A DNA stretch of 64,000 nucleotides, from positions 1 to 64,000 of the forward strand of contig JADJWF010000005.1 in assembly GCA_016716505.1 (NCBI GenBank), in the 5' to 3' direction. A program made the translations under genes and the position numbers. This document shows positions 24,626 through 32,723 of this stretch, in pieces. Under the pieces are notes generated by a model. That model was given only the letters and a program-made list of their open reading frames with translations, had not been told where the DNA came from and did no database searches. Position 1 is the first letter of the stretch. Each line of letters starts with the position of its first letter. The DNA comes from Verrucomicrobiota bacterium (GTDB lineage Bacteria; Verrucomicrobiota; Verrucomicrobiia; Limisphaerales; J093).

Positions 24626-26719
24626 CTACGGGCCGGCTTCCGCGCGAAAGAAGCGGTGTGGATCAGCCCGCGGCAGCAGCACCGCCCCGCTCTGCGCGGG
24701 CGTCGCCGTCGCCCAGTTGACCAGGTCGGAACTGCTGGCCAACCGGCCCCGACACCACAGCAGGATCTGATTGTCTCCCGAACCGACCCGTTCGATCTCC
24801 GGCGCGCCGACCGCGACCCGCCGAACCTCCCGGGCGTCTTCGCTCAGCGGGCTGTTGTCGCGCGCGACCACCATCACCGCGCGGGGCGGACCGGCCGCCG
24901 TCGGGACCGAGTACTGCCAGGTCGTGCCCGTGCCAACGGACACCCCATCCACGAACCACTCGAACGACACCGGGTCGCCGTCGGGATCCTCGGCGGCGGC
25001 GGTGAAATGGATGGTGTTTCCAGGGACCGCCGCGATCAACGGTTCGGCGGGTGTGACTGCGGTGATTACCGGCGGCCGATTGCGGTCCGAGATGCGGACC
25101 AGGGCGTAATCGAAGGCCTGGTTGCCGTCCGGATCCGTCACGCGCACGCCGACCCAGGTCACTGCCGGGCGATGGAGCGAGAAGTGCGCGGTCGCGCCGG
25201 TCGCATCGTCGAACTCCCCGTCTAGGTCGAAATCCCACGCGAAGGCAAGCGCCTGCCCTTGCGGATCGCTGGAGCCGGTCGCGTTGAGCAGGATCGAAAC
25301 CCCTTCCTCGCCCGAGTAAGGCCCGCCGGCGGCGGCCGTGGGGTGCTGAAGGGTGACGCGGCTCTGGAGATAGTTCATCAGCTCCGCCGCTTTCGCCGCT
25401 GCGTCCGCGAATCCCGCCCGCGTGGCGTCCATTGCGGCCACCACACCGTCAATCAGGCCGCCGCGCGTGAAGGTGCCGTCGCGGGGCGTTTCCGCCGCCG
25501 CCCGGTCGAGGATGGAATTGATGTGGGCCTCGGGGATGCCGCTGGCCAGCAGCCGCCGGCGCTCGGCCGGGGAGATGCCCCGCGCCACCAGGCGCTGGCG
25601 CTGGGCGCGCAAGGCGGCGCCGTCGAACGGCACGGCCGCCAGCCCTGCGGCGGCGAGTTCGGCCCGATAGGCCAGCAAAGCGGAGCGCGTTTCCGCCCGT
25701 TGGGTCAACAGATGGCTGAGCGCCCGATGCAGCAGGCGCGATTGAAGCAGCGCGAAGACATCGTTGGTGGCGTTCTGAGCACCTTGCAGCCGCTCGAGCG
25801 CCGGAATCACCGCCGCGATCCAACTGGCCTCGAGCGCGAGCGCGTTGACCAGGGCGGTCTGAGCTTTCGCCAGCGGGACCTGGGAATGATCGAGGTAAGG
25901 GTAGGCCAGCAGGAGTCCAGGGTAGAGGGCGGCTCGCGCGGCCAGGCGTTCGTTGAAGCGCCCGACGTTGAGCGGCGTGAACACCGTGAAGTTCGGATCG
26001 GGCGGGTCAGCCTCGAGATCGCGATACTGATTGGCCACCCCGCGCGCGATGGCTTCCAGTACGGCCCCGCCGGCTGTGAGAACGGCCGCGTTGTAGTCGG
26101 TGGGCAGGCCTGGCGCGAGCGCCTCCACTTCGCCCACGGCGTAACTGACCACGTTGACCGCCCCGCCGAGAAAGTCACCACTGGCGAAAGACACCGCGAT
26201 GGAAATGGCCGTCGCATTCTGGCTCAGCCGTGATGCCCAGTTGGCCTGGTCCTCCCACGGACCGGCCATCGCGCCCGCCGCCGCTTTCAGCGCCGCAACG
26301 TTCACCGTGGGCGGCCCCGGGGCGGCTATGACCCGGATGCGTTGCCGCGCCTCTCCGCCAAACCCGTTGCGAACCACCACATCATACTGACCGGGGGTCA
26401 GAGGGGGCTGCCACACCACGAGGAATTGCAGGCCGATGCTCACCGAGTTGCAGCCGCCAGCGGTGACATCGTTCTCCTCCGCGGCGTCCGCGCCCACGGG
26501 GACCACGCAAACGATGCCCTCGGCAAAGGTGCCCGACTGCACCCAGACGGCCACGGGTTCGTTGCTGCGAAACTGGGTCTTTGAGTTTCCTGAAAGGTCG
26601 GCGGCGTCAATAAACTGCGCGCGACCCGTCACCAAGCCGATCGTCAGCGCCGCCCACAGAAGCAAACACGTCAATCGGCGACGCGAAGGGCCGGGGCCCG
26701 TGGAGTGGAAAGTCTTCAT
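24626..26719 (-). CDS. Large secreted PKD-domain protein
   Basis: A 697-residue exported protein of unknown function. After a signal region (hydrophobic LTCLLLWAALTIGLVTGRAQ) there is an Ig-like beta domain to about 130. A long Ala- and Leu-rich alpha-helical section follows (about 135-470; for example SRLLHRALSHLLTQRAETRSA). Two PKD/Ig-type repeats come next (AAGGPYSGEEGVSILLNATGSSDPQGQALAFAWDFD-type at about 480-550; PGNTIHFTAAAEDPDGDPVSFEWF-type at about 570-640). The end (RLASSSDLVNWATATP to HRFFRAEAGP) is the Trp-x-Tyr/Phe-Arg-Ala module frequent at the end of verrucomicrobial secreted proteins. PKD domains usually mediate surface or polysaccharide contact. The helical middle is not a family I recognise. 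Confidence 0.75.
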   Translation of the reverse strand: MKTFHSTGPGPSRRRLTCLLLWAALTIGLVTGRAQFIDAADLSGNSKTQFRSNEPVAVWVQSGTFAEGIVCVVPVGADAAEENDVTAGGCNSVSIGLQFLVVWQPPLTPGQYDVVVRNGFGGEARQRIRVIAAPGPPTVNVAALKAAAGAMAGPWEDQANWASRLSQNATAISIAVSFASGDFLGGAVNVVSYAVGEVEALAPGLPTDYNAAVLTAGGAVLEAIARGVANQYRDLEADPPDPNFTVFTPLNVGRFNERLAARAALYPGLLLAYPYLDHSQVPLAKAQTALVNALALEASWIAAVIPALERLQGAQNATNDVFALLQSRLLHRALSHLLTQRAETRSALLAYRAELAAAGLAAVPFDGAALRAQRQRLVARGISPAERRRLLASGIPEAHINSILDRAAAETPRDGTFTRGGLIDGVVAAMDATRAGFADAAAKAAELMNYLQSRVTLQHPTAAAGGPYSGEEGVSILLNATGSSDPQGQALAFAWDFDLDGEFDDATGATAHFSLHRPAVTWVGVRVTDPDGNQAFDYALVRISDRNRPPVITAVTPAEPLIAAVPGNTIHFTAAAEDPDGDPVSFEWFVDGVSVGTGTTWQYSVPTAAGPPRAVMVVARDNSPLSEDAREVRRVAVGAPEIERVGSGDNQILLWCRGRLASSSDLVNWATATPAQSGAVLLPRADPHRFFRAEAGP

Positions 26720-26880
26720 CGGATGTGAGCAGTGCGCCGACCGCGGTTGTGGATGAGAGTGTTGGACTCCGATGATTCCCCCGCCGCGCGCATCTCACCC
26801 TCATGGGTGACAGGGCTCACCGGATCGTGGCGAAAGTTGCCTTAACTCCTACCCAACGCAAGACTAATGCTGCTCACCTG

Positions 26881-29427
26881 TCACGGCGCGAAAAGCCGTT
26901 GCCGCAGGAAGGGATCATCCGTGCCGGGACCGTTGATGAGCACCACCGGGTCAGCGCACAACGCGTCGGCCGTCGCCTGGACCTCCGCCACGGAACTGAA
27001 GCCCGGCCGCCAGACCAGATCGAACTGGAACTCCATCGCGCCGTGCTCGTCGCCGGCGAAATTCGTGTGCCAGCAGTTGTTGAAGAGCATGGCGTGAACG
27101 CGGTGCGGGTCGGCAGGCGGGGCGGTCCGGCGGGCCCAGATGTGCGGGCCGCCGAGCGCGAGGAGTGGCGCATCGCGACTGGTCCACAGCCAGTGGCCGT
27201 CGGGCGTTTCGTAGCGCGCCCAGCCGTCAAAAGCGTAGTAGTCACGACAGGAGCCCGGAAGCTGATCGGTGTAGGGCGTGAAGGGCATTCCCCCGCTGCT
27301 GAGCTGCGGGAGGACGCCTTCGGCCGGCAGCGGGAAGACGGCGAACAGGATTTCCGGGTCGTTCGAGGAGACACGGTAAAGCTTGAGTGTCAGGCGGGCG
27401 CGGGGTTCCGCTTTCCAGAGTTCGAGCGTGCGCGAGGCATAGCGCAGCCGTGGGTGGCGCAGCCATTGGGTGTAGCGCAGCGAGTGTGGCGATTCCTCGA
27501 CGTGGGCGGACCCCTCCGGTTCGGCGCGGACTTCGACGATGCGCTCCCGGCGCAGGCGGTTCCGTTCCTCAGCCGTGCCCGCGTAAGCGATGTCCAGCAG
27601 CGCCCATCGCGGCGCAAACGCGTTCACTTGCACGGCAAGGAAGTCGCCGAAGCCCGGCAGGAAGAGAGGTCCCTGCATGGCGGGCCACCGGGCCGAATTC
27701 GGCCAGCCGTACGGGTCCACGGTGACAACCGGCCCCGCGACGGCCGGACGAGAATTGGCAGCCTGGGCGTCAGGGCGACACCGCGCGACTGCTTGGGCGG
27801 GCAGGTTGTCCAACCAGAACTTCGCCACGCGGCCGGGCACGTTGTCCGCGTGGGTGGCCGCGAGATTCTCGCGGGTCAGGTCTTCCGGTGTGGCAGGACG
27901 ATGCCAGGGACTGATCCCCGGCTCGAACAGCAGCGGCAGGCGGGTGGAGCCGTCCGAGAACACGAGCGACTTGAAGTCGCCGCGCAGGCTGGTGGCATTC
28001 AGCCGCACCCAGCCGCTGAACGGCGCGGCCGAGGGATTGGCGATGAACCAGCCTTCACCTTCGTTCAGCAAGCGGTCCCGCGCCCGCTGCGAGAGCAGCC
28101 ATTCGGCATGGGCCATCGGGCGGTAGGCGAAGAGTGCCTTCTCGGCGAACTGCGCCCGCGCATCCAGCGACCACGGCAGCGCGACGCTCATGCTCGATCC
28201 CCAGGTGTGTTCGTCGAACAGGCAGAGGTCGCGATACAGGGCGTCGGCGCGACCCGCGGCGGCAGGGGACATCGGCCCCCAGAGGGGAGATTCGGCAGCG
28301 GCCAGCAGGCGTTTGGCGAGCCGACTGGCAGCGACCTCGCGTGGCGCGCTCGCGGTGCCGTTGGCCCACCAGTCGGTGAACTCGCCCGAATACTCCGGAA
28401 CCTGCGCGCCGATCGCCGCCTCCATCGCCCGCACCGCTTCCGAGACGGTCACCAGCCGCAACTCCGGCTTCAGGCCGAGTGTATTCCACGCGGCCACGAA
28501 ATCGGCGAGGTGCGGGAAGGGGGGATCATTGTCCATGCGCCACTGGCTGGTGACGGAAATGGTCAGCACGTCGTGCGGATACCCTTCCTGGCGCAACTGT
28601 TCGAGGCGACGCCGGCACTGCGCGTGCGCGGACCGCAGTGAGGCTTCGTCCGTCTTGAAGACGTCGGTCCCGCGCGGCGGGCGGAACAGCAGATCGCCCG
28701 CGCGAGGCACGGGCCCCCGGCGCCATTCGTACGTCTCGAAGAAGTCAAAGCCGGCCGGGTAGGAGTGATTCAGCCAGACAAAGAGCCGCCGGCCATCGGG
28801 CATCTTCCACCAGAACGCGCCGGGTCGGTAAAAAGGAGGGCCACCGCTGTCCGAGTTGATGCCCATGAACAAATGGCGGATGCCGCGATCGAGCAGCGCC
28901 ACGGCGCCGGCGCGCGGGAAGCCGTTCACGTCGTTCTGCATCGCCACCGTCGGCTGAACCCGCTTCCACAAGTCCTCCGGCAGCCAGTTTAACATCGTTT
29001 GCCACTGGCGGGCGTTGAGGAACGGGGTCTGGTTGAACGGCAGCGCCGACACCTCGAATTGACCGGTCCGCAAAGCGCGAAGGAAATCCTCCCGGCGGGC
29101 GGGCGATGCGGCGTCCCACCAGTCCTTCACGGCAACGGTGGATTCAGCGGTCCAGCAGAAGCGGCGGTCGGCGGGCCCGGTGGCCGAGGCCAGGACGGCG
29201 TCCACCGCGATGTCGAGATACCGAACCTGCATCTCGCGACACACGCTTTGGAGGTCGGTGAACCCAAAGTCCGTGTGTGAGAAGTGCGTGAGATAAATCC
29301 GCCGGACGGGCGGGGGTTCGTCGGCGGACATTGCCGACCAACTCACGGGGGCGAGGCAGACGAAAAGGAGAAGAGCGACCCGCATCCTGAAGTGCGTGCT
29401 GGGAGCGCGAGGAAAGCGTGCGTTCAT
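26881..29427 (-). CDS. Secreted glycosyl hydrolase 38-like (DUF5054-type) protein
   Basis: An 848-residue exported protein. The signal is MRVALLLFVCLAPVSWSAMSA; the frame also has an ATG 14 codons upstream (used here), and 29385 is an equally good start. The N-terminal third has the GH38/57-like (beta/alpha)7 pattern: HFSHTDFGFTD resembles the zinc-binding H-x-D motif of alpha-mannosidases, and FCWTAESTVAVKDWWD, SALPFNQTP and TVAMQNDVNGFP follow in order. The C-terminal half is a large beta-rich region. Proteins with this layout are annotated DUF5054 or GH38 N-terminal domain-containing. A mannosidase-like role is likely but not proven. Confidence 0.75.
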   Translation of the reverse strand: MNARFPRAPSTHFRMRVALLLFVCLAPVSWSAMSADEPPPVRRIYLTHFSHTDFGFTDLQSVCREMQVRYLDIAVDAVLASATGPADRRFCWTAESTVAVKDWWDAASPARREDFLRALRTGQFEVSALPFNQTPFLNARQWQTMLNWLPEDLWKRVQPTVAMQNDVNGFPRAGAVALLDRGIRHLFMGINSDSGGPPFYRPGAFWWKMPDGRRLFVWLNHSYPAGFDFFETYEWRRGPVPRAGDLLFRPPRGTDVFKTDEASLRSAHAQCRRRLEQLRQEGYPHDVLTISVTSQWRMDNDPPFPHLADFVAAWNTLGLKPELRLVTVSEAVRAMEAAIGAQVPEYSGEFTDWWANGTASAPREVAASRLAKRLLAAAESPLWGPMSPAAAGRADALYRDLCLFDEHTWGSSMSVALPWSLDARAQFAEKALFAYRPMAHAEWLLSQRARDRLLNEGEGWFIANPSAAPFSGWVRLNATSLRGDFKSLVFSDGSTRLPLLFEPGISPWHRPATPEDLTRENLAATHADNVPGRVAKFWLDNLPAQAVARCRPDAQAANSRPAVAGPVVTVDPYGWPNSARWPAMQGPLFLPGFGDFLAVQVNAFAPRWALLDIAYAGTAEERNRLRRERIVEVRAEPEGSAHVEESPHSLRYTQWLRHPRLRYASRTLELWKAEPRARLTLKLYRVSSNDPEILFAVFPLPAEGVLPQLSSGGMPFTPYTDQLPGSCRDYYAFDGWARYETPDGHWLWTSRDAPLLALGGPHIWARRTAPPADPHRVHAMLFNNCWHTNFAGDEHGAMEFQFDLVWRPGFSSVAEVQATADALCADPVVLINGPGTDDPFLRQRLFAP

Positions 29428-29502
29428 GGCGTTGGCCGGGAGACTATCGCGCGCGAGTCCCGACGCAATCAGATCAGGAGAATCCGGTGGCGGGCGGCCG
29501 GC

Positions 29503-30192
29503 TCAGCGCGACGACAGGCTGCGAAGGCAAGCCTCGACGAAGGCCACGTCGGCAGGCCGAGTTACCTTCGGATTGGGGTCCACTCCCTCCACCAAACGAA
29601 CCGGCTGGCCAATCAGCTCGCAGGCGGCGGTGTCGTCGGTCAGGTTCAGCCCGCGCGACCGCGCCTCGGCAATGGCGCGACGGATCACTTCGAGGCGGAA
29701 GGTCTGCGGTGTCTGCACGGCCCACAGCTTGTTACGATCCAGGTGGCTGGAGATCACCATGCCGTCTTCGGACTGTTTGATGGTATCCGTCACGCGCTGG
29801 GCGGCCACAGCGGCTCCCGTTTCGCGCGCGGCAGCCAGCGTGGCGGCGATCAGCGCCTCCGTGACGCACGGTCGCGCGCCGTCGTGGATGGCGACGAGGT
29901 CACACGCCGGTGACAATGCCGCAAGGCCGTTCCAGACCGAGTCCTGACGTTCGCTGCCCCCAGCCACGCAACGGAACGGCTTCAGGAACCGGTGCTGGTG
30001 CGCGAGCTCGGCGAAGGCAGGCTGCAGCCCGTCGCGAACGACGAGAACGATTTCATTCACGCAGGCGGCCGTTTCAAAACGCCGCCACGTATGGAGGATC
30101 AGCGGCTGACCACCGATGGGGAGGAAGAGTTTGTCCACGCCTGGCCCCATCCGGGTGCCCTGGCCGGCGGCAACGATGACTGCGGCGGTCAC
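29503..30192 (-). CDS. ispD: 2-C-methyl-D-erythritol 4-phosphate cytidylyltransferase
   Basis: A 229-residue enzyme of the MEP isoprenoid pathway, forming CDP-methylerythritol from CTP and MEP in the cytoplasm. Motifs in order: the CTP loop AAGQGTRMG at 8-16 with Lys21 in DKLFLP, GGSERQDSVWNGL, VAIHDGARPCV, LWAVQTPQTFR, and DDTAACE. The start is GTG. It supplies precursors for the carotenoid genes further on, but also for all other isoprenoids, so no direct link is implied. It ends the ECF sigma gene run, 34 bp after the small secreted-protein gene. Confidence 0.95.
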   Translation of the reverse strand: MTAAVIVAAGQGTRMGPGVDKLFLPIGGQPLILHTWRRFETAACVNEIVLVVRDGLQPAFAELAHQHRFLKPFRCVAGGSERQDSVWNGLAALSPACDLVAIHDGARPCVTEALIAATLAAARETGAAVAAQRVTDTIKQSEDGMVISSHLDRNKLWAVQTPQTFRLEVIRRAIAEARSRGLNLTDDTAACELIGQPVRLVEGVDPNPKVTRPADVAFVEACLRSLSSR

Positions 30193-30226
30193 GGTGGAGC
30201 AAAGGCCGGGCGGCCGGCGGCTTGGC

Positions 30227-30718
30227 CTACTTGGTCGAGGTGATCACCACGAACCAAGCGTCGTCGTGCTTGTCCTTGTCGTCGCCCGCGAGCACGGTGA
30301 GTTCGCCCCGTTCCAGCACGCGAATGGACTGCCGAACGGTGCGGGTCAGCTTGCCTTCGCCGAAGAGCTTGATCTCGATGGTGGCCTCGTCGAGATGGCG
30401 AACCTCCAAGTCGCACTTGGCGCTCATCTTGAGTTTCTTGGTCTCGCCCGGCTTGAACCCGCAGCGCTGCTCGCTGATCTGCCAGTAGTTCTTCCACTTG
30501 AAGATGCGCCCCAGCTTCTGGCGGAGGTCCGGCTCGAGATCCTTGTAGGCGGCGTCCTTCGGCTTGGCCTCATCGGTGCCCCAAATCAACTGCGCGCGCA
30601 GCTTGAGCTCCTGATCGCTCGCCCGCGCGGGAGTCGCAGGGCCGAACAGCAGGGCGACAAGAAAAACCAACCCGGCCAGGGCGTGGCCGCGGAAAACAGG
30701 GAGGTTTCGGAGGCGCAT
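30227..30718 (-). CDS. Small secreted protein of unknown function
   Basis: A 163-residue protein with an N-terminal signal (ALAGLVFLVALLFGPATPARAS). The mature part is rich in Lys, Glu and Asp and contains KLRAQLIWGTDEAKPKDAAYKDLEP, FKWKNYWQISEQRC, and TRTVRQSIRVLERGELTVLAGD, a beta-rich pattern. I do not recognise the family. It is 10 bp downstream of the anti-sigma gene in the same orientation, a position often held by a target or partner of an ECF system. A periplasmic or outer-membrane location is likely. Confidence 0.7.
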   Translation of the reverse strand: MRLRNLPVFRGHALAGLVFLVALLFGPATPARASDQELKLRAQLIWGTDEAKPKDAAYKDLEPDLRQKLGRIFKWKNYWQISEQRCGFKPGETKKLKMSAKCDLEVRHLDEATIEIKLFGEGKLTRTVRQSIRVLERGELTVLAGDDKDKHDDAWFVVITSTK

Positions 30719-30728
30719 GGGGCGGGTG

Positions 30729-31178
30729 TCAGTTGGAGGCGATCCAGATCACCGTCATTCCTTCGGACTCGGACCGGAAACTGAAGGACCCCATGTCTTC
30801 GAGGTGGTTTTCGATCTCGGCGACGCTTGGGGCAACGCGGAGTGACGGCAGCGTGAAAAACATGGCCAGCGCCGCGGCCGCCCCGATGGGAACCACCCAG
30901 CGCATCCAGCGCCACCAAGCCGACGGCCGCGGAGCCGGCGCCGTCGCCTCGGCGGCGCGAATGGCCCGCTCGATCTTGGACCAGTAAAACTCGCGGGACT
31001 CCGGTACCGGGCGATCCACCTCGCCGGCGCGCAGGACCTGGCGTGTCCAACGCAGTTCGGCCACCAAGTCCCGGGCGGCCGGATCGGCGGCGACCAGCCG
31101 TTCCACTTCGGCAGCCGCGCGGGCGGAGAGTTCGCCGTCCAGCCAGGCTTGGAGATTGAGTTCAGCTTTGTGCGTCAT
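30729..31178 (-). CDS. Putative anti-sigma factor, single membrane helix
   Basis: A 149-residue protein with a cytoplasmic N-terminal domain (LNLQAWLDGELSARAAAEVE), a linker, one membrane helix (VVPIGAAAALAMFFTLP at about 99-115) and a short exterior part. The beginning resembles anti-sigma domains of the RseA/zinc-finger class, but the His-x3-Cys-x2-Cys metal motif is missing, so any sigma binding would be metal-free. It overlaps the ECF sigma gene by 17 bp, the classical arrangement for a sigma/anti-sigma pair. Release of the sigma factor on an envelope signal is the likely job. Confidence 0.75.
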   Translation of the reverse strand: MTHKAELNLQAWLDGELSARAAAEVERLVAADPAARDLVAELRWTRQVLRAGEVDRPVPESREFYWSKIERAIRAAEATAPAPRPSAWWRWMRWVVPIGAAAALAMFFTLPSLRVAPSVAEIENHLEDMGSFSFRSESEGMTVIWIASN

Positions 31179-31794
31179 GGCTCCGCTCCGCTTTCAGGTC
31201 TTGCAGCAGGGCCGCGAGCCGGCGTCGCGCGTAAAACAGCCGCGACATGATCGTGCCGGTCGAGCAACCCATCCGTTTGGCCACCTCTTTGTATTCCAAG
31301 CCTTCCAGTTCATGCAGTATCAGTACCGTGCGATGCGCCCAGGTCAACTGCGCCATGGCCTGGTCAATCCGCGCCCGCAATTCCGCCCGTTCCAAACCCT
31401 CGGTGGGATTCGGCGTCACCACCGGCAGATGCCGCTCCACGCCGCCGAAATCCTCGTCCATCTGTTCAATGGACTCCGCCTGCAGCCGCTGGCGCCGGCG
31501 CAGGCGGTCAAGGCTCAGGTTGATGGTGATGCGCGTCATCCACGTCAGGAAACTCGCGTCACCCTGAAACTGGCCAAGCCGCTGCCAGGCCTTCACCCAC
31601 GCTTCCTGGGAAAGATCCAGGGCATCTTCCTCCTTCCGCAAGATGCTGAAGGCGCGGGCATATACCTTGTCCCGATGCCGCGCCACCAACTCCTCGAACG
31701 CGGCCATGTCACCCTCGCGGGCGGCGCCCACCAGCACCTCATCCGGCGCGGAAGGGAGGTCGAGCGTCTTCGACTTGGGTTTCGACGAGCCCAT
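31162..31794 (-). CDS. ECF (group 4) sigma-70 factor
   Basis: A 210-residue sigma factor with only regions 2 and 4. Region 2 shows the helices EDALDLSQEAWVKAWQRL and FLTWMTRITINLSLDRLRR; region 4 shows the helix-turn-helix LEYKEVAKRMGCSTGTIMSRLFYARRRL. It directs transcription at ECF-type promoters once released from the downstream overlapping anti-sigma protein. hisB ends 19 bp upstream on the same strand and could share its transcript. Confidence 0.93.
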   Translation of the reverse strand: MGSSKPKSKTLDLPSAPDEVLVGAAREGDMAAFEELVARHRDKVYARAFSILRKEEDALDLSQEAWVKAWQRLGQFQGDASFLTWMTRITINLSLDRLRRRQRLQAESIEQMDEDFGGVERHLPVVTPNPTEGLERAELRARIDQAMAQLTWAHRTVLILHELEGLEYKEVAKRMGCSTGTIMSRLFYARRRLAALLQDLKAERSHDAQS

Positions 31795-31813
31795 GAACCG
31801 GGCTATTCAGCGC

Positions 31814-32473
31814 CTAGAGTTTGCCTTTGGTGCTCGGCAGGAGGCCCGCGATGCGGGGGTCCCGCTGACACGCGTTGTCCACCGCTTTGGCAAACGCCTT
31901 GAACAGCGCCTCGACGATGTGGTGAGGCTCGTCTCCGTAAAGCAGTTCGAGGTGCAAGTTGCACCTCGCCTCGTTGGCGAAGCCCTGGAAGAACTCCCGC
32001 GCCAGCCCAAAGCGAAACGCTGACGAAGCGTCCTGCTGCCGTTCGGCCCGGGTCACCTTGTAAGCCAGCCGGTCCAGACCGCGCCAGACCAGATACGGCC
32101 GACCGCTGAAATCCACCACGCAACGCGCCAGACATTCGTCCATTGGCACATACGCTTCACCAGTGAAGGGATTTCGCGGATCGAAACCGGTGCCATACCG
32201 GCGGATCCCCGTTTTGTCGCCCAGCGCCTGGAGCACCGCCTGCCCGAGCGCAAGGCCGCAATCCTCGACCGTGTGATGGGCGTCCACCGCCAAATCCCCC
32301 CGGCAACTGAGCTTGAGATTTACCACTGCGTGCTTCGCGAAGAGCGTCAGCATGTGGTCGAAAAAGGGAATCCCGGTACGGATCGAGGACCTGCCCTGGC
32401 CGTCAAGGTCGAGGTCCAGACGAATCCGCGTCTCGCGCGTGTTGCGCTGAATTCGGGCCGTGCGCCGCTGCAT
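31814..32473 (-). CDS. hisB: Imidazoleglycerol-phosphate dehydratase
   Basis: A 219-residue histidine-biosynthesis enzyme, single-function (no phosphatase part). Metal-binding and active-site motifs are FFDHMLTLFAKH at 37-48 and DAHHTVEDCGLALGQA at 64-79; the C-terminal half has its symmetric counterpart (EALFKAFAKAVD). The ATG at 32473 gives MQRRTARIQRNTRETRI, the normal N-terminus. Oddly, about 12 residues (TGFDPRNPFTGE, about 95-106) lie between RRYG and AYVPMDE, where other HisB proteins are nearly continuous. Confidence 0.93.
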   Translation of the reverse strand: MQRRTARIQRNTRETRIRLDLDLDGQGRSSIRTGIPFFDHMLTLFAKHAVVNLKLSCRGDLAVDAHHTVEDCGLALGQAVLQALGDKTGIRRYGTGFDPRNPFTGEAYVPMDECLARCVVDFSGRPYLVWRGLDRLAYKVTRAERQQDASSAFRFGLAREFFQGFANEARCNLHLELLYGDEPHHIVEALFKAFAKAVDNACQRDPRIAGLLPSTKGKL

Positions 32474-32723
32474 CGCCGGCGGGGATAGCAGACGCGCCCC
32501 CGGAAACCAAGACGGAAGCACCGGCCCATGGCCTCGACGGCAACCAGACGGGCGCGGATCGGTTGCTCGGTGTTGGCGGCGAGCTGGAGGCGGAGGCGGC
32601 TCGCAGTCCCGGTGCCGGGGCAGACGCTTTCATCGCCAAATGCACGGGAACCGATTTACCACGATGCGCCAGCGCCGAGCTGACTCGTGAGGATGGGGAA
32701 GGCACTGCGGCAGTTGCTCAGCC
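32474..32723. other. Short spacer between hisB and the topoisomerase gene
   Basis: About 250 bp without a supported gene. It should hold the promoter of the hisB-sigma run and the 3' end of the topoisomerase gene. No clear hairpin terminator was found; the plus-strand frames are antisense readings. Confidence 0.4.
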
